A stretch of DNA of 64,000 nucleotides from JAJRWS01 sp039831705 (lineage in GTDB: Bacteria; Planctomycetota; Planctomycetia; Pirellulales; Lacipirellulaceae), in NCBI GenBank assembly GCA_039831705.1, contig JBDOMT010000365.1:1-64000 (forward strand), written 5' to 3'. Shown piece by piece: positions 17,641 to 25,378 of the stretch. The notes under the pieces are model-generated. The model was not told the origin of the DNA and did no database searches. It saw nothing but the letters and a program-made list of their open reading frames with translations. The position numbers were made by a program, and so were the translations under genes. How positions within the stretch are numbered: the first letter of the stretch is position 1; each line of letters starts with the position of its first letter.

Positions 17641-18522
17641 ATGGGCGCAATTTCGTTTGGGGTCAACCTGGAATTTGTCCGCCATGCCTCAACCGGGGGT
17701 GGCGGCGACAAGCCATTTGAATGGGGCGTTGAGAAAGCGGCAGAACTCGGCTTTCAATATGTCGAACCGATGGTCCACTGGGGTCGGGAACTCCTGAGCG
17801 AAGCGGGCTACTTTCATAGCGTTTCGCTGCTGGACGATCCATATCGAATCCGCCGAGCGTGTGAAAATTCGGGTATCCAGCTATCGGGGCTTTCGTCGCA
17901 TACCCCTCTTTGTAAACCGGAAATCAGTACTGAATATCTCAAACAGGCGTTTCGATTTGCAGCCGATTGTGGCGCACCGGTAGTCAATACGGACGAAGGC
18001 CCGAAACCAAAGTGGACTAGCGAAACAGAAGACCATGTGCTGATGCGCTACGTACTCACCGAGGTCGCCGCAGTGGCCGAACCACGCGGCATTATGATCG
18101 GCCTGGAAATGCATCAGCAATATAGTCGAACTCTAGCCGGGATGGACCGCATCCTGAATCTGGTCGAATCGCCAGCACTCGGCGTGAACTTTGATACCGG
18201 CAACAGTTACCTGGGAGGAGAAAACCCAGTCGACTGGTTGGAACACGTTAAGGATCGACTCGTTCACGTACATGCCAAGGACATTTCCATTGAACAATCC
18301 GATGCCGAACGCGGCAAGGTAACTGGTACGCCGGTCGGGTGTGCATGCGGCGAGGGCGTGATCGATTGGGAACAAGTGCTACGAGTTTGTGCAACCGCCC
18401 CACGCGACTTGGTGCTAAGCGTAGAGTGCGGCACCGTCGACGAAGCGGAAAGAAGCCTCAACCATCTGAAAAACCTACTTCACACCGTGCTTCACGAGGA
18501 TACATCGGGAGCACTGTTGTGA
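17641..18522 (+). CDS. Sugar phosphate isomerase/epimerase (xylose isomerase-like TIM barrel)
   Basis: A 293-residue AP-endonuclease-2-like barrel. Metal-ligand segments typical of this superfamily are visible: IGLEMHQQYS, GVNFDTGNSYL, HVHAKDIS and VLSVECGT. No signal peptide is seen, so it is cytosolic. It overlaps the following Gfo/Idh gene region (GTGA at 18519-18522 offers a coupled start). Likely isomerises or epimerises a sugar or inositol derivative handled with the neighbouring oxidoreductase; the exact substrate is unknown. Confidence 0.88.
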   Translation: MGAISFGVNLEFVRHASTGGGGDKPFEWGVEKAAELGFQYVEPMVHWGRELLSEAGYFHSVSLLDDPYRIRRACENSGIQLSGLSSHTPLCKPEISTEYLKQAFRFAADCGAPVVNTDEGPKPKWTSETEDHVLMRYVLTEVAAVAEPRGIMIGLEMHQQYSRTLAGMDRILNLVESPALGVNFDTGNSYLGGENPVDWLEHVKDRLVHVHAKDISIEQSDAERGKVTGTPVGCACGEGVIDWEQVLRVCATAPRDLVLSVECGTVDEAERSLNHLKNLLHTVLHEDTSGALL

Positions 18523-18554
18523 CAAAATCAAACTATCCATGGGAGACCTTTGTC

Positions 18555-19832
18555 GTGAACACCAACCCTCAGCATGACAGTAACGATTCAGAATCGACAC
18601 GTAGAAGCTTTCTTCGCTCGGCCGCCACGACCACGGCGGCGATTGGCGCAGCGACTATCAGCCCTCAGTTGGCTCATGGCGTAGAGGCCCAAGATCGCAT
18701 CGGTGTTGGTTTCATTGGCACCGGCAGCCGCAGTCGATCCCATCAGGAGATCATTCTGAAATTCCAGGAGCAGGGACTTGCCGAACCGGTTGCCGTTTGT
18801 GATGTGTATCGCCCACGTCTGAAAGAGGCATCCAAACGCTGCGGTGGGGCCAAAATGTATGACGAGTATGAGAAGTTGCTCAATGATCCCAATGTGGATG
18901 TGGTCTGCATTGCCACACCTGACCGGCTTCATGCGCCGCTAACAATCGAGGCCCTCAACGCGGGCAAGGATGTCTATTGCGAAAAACCGCTCACGCATTG
19001 GAGTCAATTTGAATTAGCGAAAGACATTAAAACGGCAGCAACACGGACAGACCGATTGGTGCAAGTCGGAACCCAACACATGGCTGACGAAAATTATCCG
19101 AAAATTATCCAACTCATTCGCGACGGGGTCATCGGCAAACCGGTTCACATCGAATGCAGCTATTTTCGACGAGGCGATTGGGGGGAACGCATGCCCATCC
19201 CCGACCTGAACGCCAAGCCGGGACCAGACCTTAACTGGGAGCGATTCCTCGGTGATGCGCCTAACGAGCCTTTTTCCGTCTCCCGATTTTTCCAGTGGCG
19301 GATGTACTGGGACTACGCCGGCGGTCCGGCGACCGACCTGTTAGTTCACACCTTCACGCCGATACTTTGCATCTTGGAACTTGGTTACCCAGAGCGGGTT
19401 TTTGGCGGAGGCGGCACGTTTCAGTATGATCGCGAAGTGCCCGATCAATGCAACGTCATTGCTGACTACCCCGATGGTCCAAGCATCGTCATGACCAACT
19501 CACTCTCCAACCACGTCCCGAATGACACCATCATCCGCGGTACCGATGGCATCATTAAGTGGTCGATGCTCCAGGGTGGCAAGGATTACGGGGTAAGAAT
19601 TGTGCCGTTCGGTAAAGGTAAGGAAGCAATACGCATTCCGTGGAACGGACAAGGCGATACAAGCAAGCTTTGGGCCGACTTACTCCAGTGTGTTAAAACC
19701 AGGCAGCAACCCAAATGCAACATCGACATAGCCCTGCGTGTGCAGGCGCCCCTCTCCATGGCGATCCTGTCTCACCGTGAGAGCAAGGTTGCTAAATTTT
19801 CTCCCGAAAACCAATCCTTGGTGATAGCGTAG
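18555..19832 (+). CDS. Tat-exported Gfo/Idh/MocA family oxidoreductase
   Basis: NAD(P)-dependent sugar-type dehydrogenase. A twin-arginine leader (STRRSFLRSAATTTAAIGAA) is followed by the Rossmann start IGVGFIGTGSRSR and the signature DVYCEKPLTH. GTG 18555 is chosen because GGGAGA lies about eight bases upstream. GTG 18519, overlapping the previous stop as GTGA, is an equally coupled alternative. The C-terminal beta-sheet domain is complete and the length (425) typical. Context with an isomerase and a DUF6807 protein indicates a carbohydrate route with a periplasmic step. Confidence 0.9.
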   Translation: MNTNPQHDSNDSESTRRSFLRSAATTTAAIGAATISPQLAHGVEAQDRIGVGFIGTGSRSRSHQEIILKFQEQGLAEPVAVCDVYRPRLKEASKRCGGAKMYDEYEKLLNDPNVDVVCIATPDRLHAPLTIEALNAGKDVYCEKPLTHWSQFELAKDIKTAATRTDRLVQVGTQHMADENYPKIIQLIRDGVIGKPVHIECSYFRRGDWGERMPIPDLNAKPGPDLNWERFLGDAPNEPFSVSRFFQWRMYWDYAGGPATDLLVHTFTPILCILELGYPERVFGGGGTFQYDREVPDQCNVIADYPDGPSIVMTNSLSNHVPNDTIIRGTDGIIKWSMLQGGKDYGVRIVPFGKGKEAIRIPWNGQGDTSKLWADLLQCVKTRQQPKCNIDIALRVQAPLSMAILSHRESKVAKFSPENQSLVIA

Positions 19833-19838
19833 ATTATC

Positions 19839-20828
19839 ATGCGTACCGTTCCACTGAGACTAGTTGTCATTGTCTATTGGGTCGTTGCCACGGCCTGCTC
19901 ACACTTGCCCATTTGTGCAGGACAAGACGCTCCAAGTGCCTCAAGCAACTGGCAGTTAAAACCGAACGAATCGGTGGCAAGAGTCGGGCCTCAGGGGATC
20001 ATTTGGCAATTTAATTACAGCAACAAGAACGCCAAACCGTGTTTCCATCCTGTGGCCATGCCCAGTGGAGAGGTTCTTACTTGGGATCAACCGGTCGATC
20101 ATGCATGGCACCATGCACTATGGTTTTCCTGGAAGACCATCAATGGCATCAATTATTGGGAGGAAGACCCCCAGACCGGCCAATCTGCTGGCAAAACAAG
20201 CTGGTCGAACGTCATTATCCAGACACACGACGATGGCCGGGCAAGCATCACGATGGATCTCAGCTATAGCGTGCCGGGGGAACAACCGATTCTGACCGAA
20301 AAACGGACTGTCCTCATCTCACCCCTTGACGAAAATGCCCAACAGTACCACTTCGATTGGTCGTCAACGTTTACGGCAGGCGCCGCAGAAGTAGTCCTCG
20401 ATCGTACGCCTGTGCCGCCTGACCCTGCGGGCAAGATGTGGGGTGGTTACGCCGGACTGTCGATTCGTTTTGCGGAAGACCTGACCGACCGCCTGGCCTT
20501 CTCTGCCAATGGTTCTGCGGAGTTTAGTAATCAATCTATTCACCGATCGAAAAACATGGCGATGGACTACAACGGTTTGATCGACGGTCGGCCTGTCGGT
20601 ATCGCGATGATGGATCATCCCGACAATCGACGTTATCCCACGCCATGGTACGCGATACGTTCCGAGATGAGCTACCTGAACGCCGCTTTCCTAACCTATC
20701 AGCCGTATACGCTCCAAGCGAGTGAGTCCTTTTCGCTTTGCTATCGGCGGCTCGTCGTCCATCAGAACCGTTGGGATGATACCATGTTGCAGGCTGCCTA
20801 CGAGCGGTACCTGTCGGAACTGCGATAA
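19839..20828 (+). CDS. DUF6807 (PmoA-family-named) secreted protein
   Basis: A 329-residue protein with a signal peptide (RLVVIVYWVVATACSHLPIC) and the DUF6807 pattern: FHPVAMPSGEVLTWDQP, DHAWHHALWFSW and NYWEE. The family was once labelled methane oxygenase PmoA, but this is not particulate methane monooxygenase; members sit beside Gfo/Idh genes and are thought to act on carbohydrates. It starts 6 bp after the Gfo/Idh stop and so belongs to the same operon. Function is inferred from context only. Confidence 0.85.
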   Translation: MRTVPLRLVVIVYWVVATACSHLPICAGQDAPSASSNWQLKPNESVARVGPQGIIWQFNYSNKNAKPCFHPVAMPSGEVLTWDQPVDHAWHHALWFSWKTINGINYWEEDPQTGQSAGKTSWSNVIIQTHDDGRASITMDLSYSVPGEQPILTEKRTVLISPLDENAQQYHFDWSSTFTAGAAEVVLDRTPVPPDPAGKMWGGYAGLSIRFAEDLTDRLAFSANGSAEFSNQSIHRSKNMAMDYNGLIDGRPVGIAMMDHPDNRRYPTPWYAIRSEMSYLNAAFLTYQPYTLQASESFSLCYRRLVVHQNRWDDTMLQAAYERYLSELR

Positions 20829-20839
20829 TATGAAACGCA

Positions 20840-22174
20840 CTAGATCCCAAATTGTCGCAATACCGTGTCAGCCACGTCGGTATCGGCCAGGGCGCATTCC
20901 ACGAAGACGCCTTGTTGCGACGCCAGCAAGATCCCGCGTTGGCTTGGGTCCCGGGCTGGTGCACCGTGGGAACCGCGCACCAGGGAGGCATCGAGTGGAA
21001 TCGTGCGGGTTTCCGCGTCAAAAAACAGCTCTACGGGGTCGTAGCCCGGTTTGCGGTGAATGTCGACAGTGCGGGCGTATCCCGGCGCACGGGTATCTTC
21101 CAGCCACCAGTAGTAGGCCAGCCAACTGGTCGGCTCTGAAATCACAATCAAATCGCCGCTGCGGGGATGATCTAGCTCGTAGCGGTCGTACTGGTCTCGG
21201 CTGAGCACTTCGGCAACACCTGACTGGGAACGCAGCACGGCCGCTGCACGCTGGATGGTCTGCGGTTCAGCATCCCGTACAAAGATATGGGCAAATTGGT
21301 GATCAACCAGCGCCCACGCGCTGCTGGCCGTCAGATCGAGTTGTTCGCCGTCGTCGGTTGCTATAACTTCTAGCAGGCCTGCTTCGCGCAGCACTCGATT
21401 GGGATAAATGACTTGCTCGACAGGAGTGATCGCATATTCACTCGCCACCAACCAAAGTAGCTTGTGTGGAGCGTAAGCTGCGGTAAAACGGGCAATCAGT
21501 TTTTCGATTTGTTGGTCCAGATCAATCAATGCTTGCTGGGCTGCTTCGCTATTGGGGCCGATTTTTTGAGCCGCGTAATCGAGGTGAGGCAGGTAGAGGT
21601 AGAACAGATTGGGCTGGTATTCAGAGGCCGCATGAATGGCCGAATCGACAATCCAGGCAGTCGACTCGATGCCCGCCATCGGTCCCCAAAATTTATGCAA
21701 CGGAAAATGGCCCAGCTTATCACGCAATTCACCATAGAGAGACTCCGGACGCGTATAGCACCACAGCGACTCGCTCCCATCGGGATTGTGTATCGGCGCC
21801 GGCGTGCAAACGTAATCGGCTCCGCACTGTTTGCTGTGCAATGGAAACCAGACCGCCGAAGTGATTGTTGAATCGTGTTGATGGAGAATGTCCCACAATT
21901 GTGGACGCATGATGCAGTCGTTGGCTGCGGTCCACATCTCAACTTCACCCTGCTCACGCCAATAGAAACCATTGGCCACCACACCATGACCCTGTGGCGT
22001 TACCCCGGTGGTAATGTTGGCCTGCACCGGGCAGGTCACCGCCGGAAAGCTGGGAACCAACTCGGTTTGATCGCCGCCAGCCATCAATTCGGTTAAGTGG
22101 GGCATGAATTCCAGGTCGCGCGCACGCAACCCGGGAACAGAAACGAGGATGACGTATTCAGACATGCCATTCAT
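20840..22174 (-). CDS. EboF-like alkaline phosphatase/nucleotide pyrophosphatase family protein
   Basis: A 444-residue type I phosphodiesterase-fold protein. The nucleophile Thr lies in SFPAVTCPVQANITTG. Further family blocks are YLPHLDYAAQKIGP, VASEYAITPV, DHPRSGDLIVI, RTVDIHRKPGYDPVELF and PLDASLVRGSHG. Several positions that are metal ligands in classical members differ (the His after HLD is Gln; SDH reads SEY). As I recall, these changes are shared by the ebo-cluster subfamily, so they may be subfamily features. No signal peptide is visible. Close to UbiA and isomerase genes it fits the EboF slot. ATG 22165 is an alternative start. Confidence 0.85.
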   Translation of the reverse strand: MNGMSEYVILVSVPGLRARDLEFMPHLTELMAGGDQTELVPSFPAVTCPVQANITTGVTPQGHGVVANGFYWREQGEVEMWTAANDCIMRPQLWDILHQHDSTITSAVWFPLHSKQCGADYVCTPAPIHNPDGSESLWCYTRPESLYGELRDKLGHFPLHKFWGPMAGIESTAWIVDSAIHAASEYQPNLFYLYLPHLDYAAQKIGPNSEAAQQALIDLDQQIEKLIARFTAAYAPHKLLWLVASEYAITPVEQVIYPNRVLREAGLLEVIATDDGEQLDLTASSAWALVDHQFAHIFVRDAEPQTIQRAAAVLRSQSGVAEVLSRDQYDRYELDHPRSGDLIVISEPTSWLAYYWWLEDTRAPGYARTVDIHRKPGYDPVELFFDAETRTIPLDASLVRGSHGAPARDPSQRGILLASQQGVFVECALADTDVADTVLRQFGI

Positions 22175-22568
22175 TGTAAGTGAAATATGAAACCACGAAA
22201 TACACGAAATTCACGAAAATTGAACAATGGAAATCGGGACTAATTTTGGCGCCCTCACCTTCAGAATGACATGTATTTTGGTAACATGTTACTCGAAACC
22301 ATATTCTCTCTCGCAAAGACGCCAAGATCGCCAAGCCCCTTCCTGTCCTGCAGGAGTATTACAAAGTCGGTATTTTTTAGATCCGACTTATAAGAAACGA
22401 GAAGATAAGGATTACCACGGAGTCACCGAGAACACGTAGAAGCTTTATTAATGGATCTTTTCTCCGTGCCCTCCGTGGTTCAATTGCTAGGTACTAATAT
22501 GGCTGGATGTGACTTTGCAGTTTGCCTGTCTTACCCCTGGGAGATCGTTGACAGTTTGAGTTATTGAG
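22175..22568. repeat. Intergenic region with dispersed word repeats and a microsatellite
   Basis: No gene seen. It holds ACCACGAAATACACGAAAT-type and CGCAAAGACGCCAAG-type words (22190-22335) and a pair, ACCACGGAG near 22413 and CTCCGTGG near 22473, that is inverted and could form a hairpin. From about 22557 an 8-bp unit GAGTTATT is repeated three times and runs into the 3' end of the next minus-strand gene. Confidence 0.55.
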
Positions 22569-23414
22569 TTATTGAGTTATTGATTTCTCCACCAGCGGCT
22601 TCAGAAAGGCCATCGCTTCTTTGGCGGCCGTGGGGCCTTGATGACTGTGGCGGCTCAATTCGACATGGAGGCCTCCCCGGTAACCAACCTCGGCCAGTGC
22701 ACCGAGAATCGGCGTAAAATCGATTTCCCCTTCCCCAAACATCAAGTGTTCATGTATTCCGGCTCGCATATCCTCAATATGAACATTTCGCAACAGGTCG
22801 CGCCACTGACGGACGACATCGGCAATGGGAGTCTCGCCAAGACAATGCAAATGGCCCAGATCCAACGTCAGGACAAGTTGAGGTAAATCGAACTGCTCCA
22901 GCAATTGACGGAACGAAATCATCGTATCGATGAGCATGCCAGGTTCTGGTTCCAACGCCACGGTCACACCCTGCTTATCGGCATACACCAGCACCTGCTG
23001 CAAACCTGCTGCCAGTCGGCGCATTCCGACCTGATGATTTTCTTCCGTTGGCAAAATCCCCGACCAAATCGAGACACAGTCGCTGTGGAGTGCCGCTGCC
23101 ATGTCGACCGCATGACACAAGAAATTCACCCGTCGCGCCCGCTCGGACTCCATGGGGGAAAGAAGTGTCGGCTCATGCTTGTGCATCGGATCCAACAGAA
23201 AACGGGCACCCGTTTCGATGACCGAATGCATTCGGTGTTGCTCCAGCAACTGGCCCACCCGGGACAGTTGCTGACTACATTGATCGTCCAGCGGACTGAG
23301 AGCTCCATGATCGATCGTAATCGCCACACTCTGGTAGCCGAGAGAAGCAAGTAGATCTATCGCATCGGTCAAACGATGATGGGCCAAGCCATTGGTGTTG
23401 TAGCCAAGACGCAT
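22569..23414 (-). CDS. Sugar phosphate isomerase/epimerase (ebo-like cluster)
   Basis: A TIM-barrel protein of about 281 residues starting MRLGYNTNGLAHHRL. Metal-ligand-like segments are VALEPEPGML, VLTLDLGHLHC, NVHIEDM and GLHVELSRH. An upstream in-frame Met at 23522 would add 36 residues encoded almost entirely by a 7-bp microsatellite, so the start at 23414 is strongly preferred. The last residues (SITQ) and the stop are likewise drawn from a GAGTTATT repeat. The gene lies between the EboF-like and UbiA genes. Its substrate is unknown. Confidence 0.88.
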   Translation of the reverse strand: MRLGYNTNGLAHHRLTDAIDLLASLGYQSVAITIDHGALSPLDDQCSQQLSRVGQLLEQHRMHSVIETGARFLLDPMHKHEPTLLSPMESERARRVNFLCHAVDMAAALHSDCVSIWSGILPTEENHQVGMRRLAAGLQQVLVYADKQGVTVALEPEPGMLIDTMISFRQLLEQFDLPQLVLTLDLGHLHCLGETPIADVVRQWRDLLRNVHIEDMRAGIHEHLMFGEGEIDFTPILGALAEVGYRGGLHVELSRHSHQGPTAAKEAMAFLKPLVEKSITQ

Positions 23415-23550
23415 GGAGTGTTGAGTGTTGAGTGTTGAGTGTTGAGTGTTGAGTGTTGAGTGTTGAGTGTTGAGTGTTGAGTGTTGAGTGTTGAGTGTAT
23501 TTCCATCCTTTTTATCACTCAACTCTCAACAATACACTCTCAACTCTTTC
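23415..23550. repeat. 7-bp microsatellite (GAGTGTT) with complementary flank
   Basis: GAGTGTT is repeated about eleven times at 23416-23497. It is followed at 23516-23550 by CAACTCTCAACA and ACACTCTCAACTC words that are partly its reverse complement, so the spacer can fold back on itself. It lies directly upstream of the start codon of the minus-strand isomerase and may be phase-variable. Confidence 0.85.
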
Positions 23551-24460
23551 ACGTCATTGGCGCCCAGCGGCTTGCTAGACGCATGGGTATCAGTAGTGAC
23601 AGAATCACCAGGGCCATGCCAGGGCCGACTCGGGCCAGGCACAGGACCGCGTCGATTACCACAAACAGCACAATCATCCGGATCACGCCTGCTTGCACAA
23701 ATTTGGGCGAGGGATCACCCATCGCACGCCAGCAGGCGGATGCAACCCAGCCCATGATACCGATCCACAGCAACGTCCAGGGTCCACATGCTAGGTGGAT
23801 GCTGCTGACCAACGGCAGCATGGCAACCAGAGCCAGTCCTACCAAGGCAAAGATGCTGCCTACCATCAGATCACGGCGTGGACTTGTTCTTGCTTCCGAC
23901 CTGGCAAACCACGTGAGCCCGACGGTGTAAGTACCGATTGCTAGGGCGATCAACCAGGGAGCACTCTGCCAAGGGACCGCCAGGCTCGCACCCAGTAGCA
24001 CATTGAGCATTCGACAAACCCCCATCACCAGCGGTCCGCACCACCACTTTTTTAAGCCCCCATCATAAGCTACCACCGACAGTGCCAGCAGGATTCCAAT
24101 CACTGCCGGGGTGCTACTGTGGATAATCCATCCAGCCAGGCAGGCAACCAAAACTCCTCCGCCCAGTAGGAGCAATCCCACGCAGAGAGCCGCCCTGGGG
24201 GTAATGCGCCCTGAAGGAATGGGCCGCCTAGGTCGTTGTCGCCTATCTTGCTCAATATCAAAACGATCGTTAAGCACCATCCCCGCTTCATACAGCATGA
24301 CCGAGGCAACAATCAGTAATATCAGCGGTAGCCACGATTCTCCAGAGCCAACATCGAATCCCCCAGCCACAGCAGCTCCGGCGACGACATTGGATGCCGC
24401 GGTAAAGCTATTGCCAGCCCGAAGAATTTGCCACCAGGCAGCCAGGCGATTAGTACCCAA
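23549..24460 (-). CDS. UbiA-family prenyltransferase (EboC-like)
   Basis: Integral membrane protein of 303 residues with about eight hydrophobic helices. The first Asp-rich motif is LNDRFDIEQD followed by RPIPSG, which binds the prenyl diphosphate through Mg2+. The second motif region is weak (VAYDGGLKKWW rather than DxxxD), as in other atypical UbiA proteins. Its start overlaps the upstream isomerase gene by 11 bp (24450-24460), so the two are coupled. EboC of the ebo cluster is a UbiA protein beside EboE and EboF, matching these neighbours; the acceptor substrate is unknown. Confidence 0.87.
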   Translation of the reverse strand: MGTNRLAAWWQILRAGNSFTAASNVVAGAAVAGGFDVGSGESWLPLILLIVASVMLYEAGMVLNDRFDIEQDRRQRPRRPIPSGRITPRAALCVGLLLLGGGVLVACLAGWIIHSSTPAVIGILLALSVVAYDGGLKKWWCGPLVMGVCRMLNVLLGASLAVPWQSAPWLIALAIGTYTVGLTWFARSEARTSPRRDLMVGSIFALVGLALVAMLPLVSSIHLACGPWTLLWIGIMGWVASACWRAMGDPSPKFVQAGVIRMIVLFVVIDAVLCLARVGPGMALVILSLLIPMRLASRWAPMT

Positions 24461-25310
24461 GTTGATTTTTCACTTTCAACAGTGGCAATAAATATTCTCG
24501 GGCTGCTTTGGCTGCTTCGTCGGGATTCTCGATGTAGGGATAAAGTTCTACCGTCAGCCAACCCGAGTAGCCTGTCTGCCGTATCGCATCGATCGTTGCG
24601 GCAAAATCAATGGCACCTTCTCCAGGAATCATATGCTGATGCACGCGAGTTGCCGCAATATCTTCCAAGTGATAGTGGACCGTGTGTTCTTGTAACGGAC
24701 CTACCCAATCCTGTGGGTCTTCACCAACACAATACGCATGACCAACGTCAAAATTGAGCCCAACCGCAGGAGAATCGAGTCGCTCGACAAACTCCAAATA
24801 CTGGCCAAATTTTTCGATCAGTAATTCAGGCTCAGGCTCGATGAGCAAGCCAACTCCCAACTGCTCGGCTAATTCCAGGCAAGGCATGAGCTCTTCATAA
24901 AACAGGTCGGACGCTTGCTGCCAGGTCTGCTCAGGTGCCAGTAACCCGCCAGGTTCAGTGGTTATGTGTGGTGCCTCCAATTCAGCAGCGAGCTGCAACG
25001 CCCGCTTCGTGTGTTCTCGGCGTATGGCCCGGTAGTGCGGGTCGGGGTCGGTCCAGCCTGGATGCCAGTAAGGTTGCCGCGGGTCGGCAATCGCATTCAT
25101 CATAAATGCGTTGATGTTAGATATGGCCAAACCATGTTCTGCCAGACTATTACGAATGGACTCTTTTCGTTCGGGCAACAGGCCTGCGGGCCAGGCATGC
25201 GGCACATCGGCCAACAGTTCGATTCCCTGATAACCAAGCGCCGCAACTCGACGGATGGTTTCTTCGATCGAATAGTTCATGTAGGCGTTGGAGCTGAAAG
25301 CAAGATGCAT
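24450..25310 (-). CDS. Sugar phosphate isomerase/epimerase (EboE-like position)
   Basis: A 286-residue xylose-isomerase-like barrel starting MHLAFSSNAYMNYSIEE. Likely metal ligands lie in LLIEPEPELL, GLNFDVGHAYC, HYHLEDIA, PGEGAIDF and LTVELYPY. No export signal is present. It is coupled by overlap to the UbiA gene and is preceded by a 7-bp microsatellite. Together with the second isomerase it supplies the EboE-like enzyme class of the cluster. The reaction is not known. Confidence 0.88.
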   Translation of the reverse strand: MHLAFSSNAYMNYSIEETIRRVAALGYQGIELLADVPHAWPAGLLPERKESIRNSLAEHGLAISNINAFMMNAIADPRQPYWHPGWTDPDPHYRAIRREHTKRALQLAAELEAPHITTEPGGLLAPEQTWQQASDLFYEELMPCLELAEQLGVGLLIEPEPELLIEKFGQYLEFVERLDSPAVGLNFDVGHAYCVGEDPQDWVGPLQEHTVHYHLEDIAATRVHQHMIPGEGAIDFAATIDAIRQTGYSGWLTVELYPYIENPDEAAKAAREYLLPLLKVKNQLGY

Positions 25311-25312
25311 AA

Positions 25313-25346
25313 TGATGTTTGATGTTTGATGTTTGATGTTTGATGT
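25313..25346. repeat. 7-bp microsatellite (GATGTTT)
   Basis: GATGTTT is repeated between four and five times immediately upstream of the isomerase start at 25310, in the position where its ribosome binding site and promoter would lie. It parallels the GAGTGTT array upstream of the sister isomerase at 23414. Confidence 0.85.
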
Positions 25347-25378
25347 GCCAAGCAGAAACTGCCTGCAGCGAACATAAC

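Noticed and set aside
19839..20828. Particulate methane monooxygenase subunit A
   Set aside because: The family name PmoA is historical; the sequence is a soluble secreted DUF6807 protein with no PmoA membrane helices or partner pmoB/pmoC.
20840..22174. Catalytically dead phosphatase
   Set aside because: Changes at the metal-ligand positions appear to be those of the EboF-type subfamily, so inactivity cannot be concluded from this one sequence.
23415..23497. Possible CRISPR array
   Set aside because: The unit is 7 bp with no spacers and no cas genes are near; it is a microsatellite.
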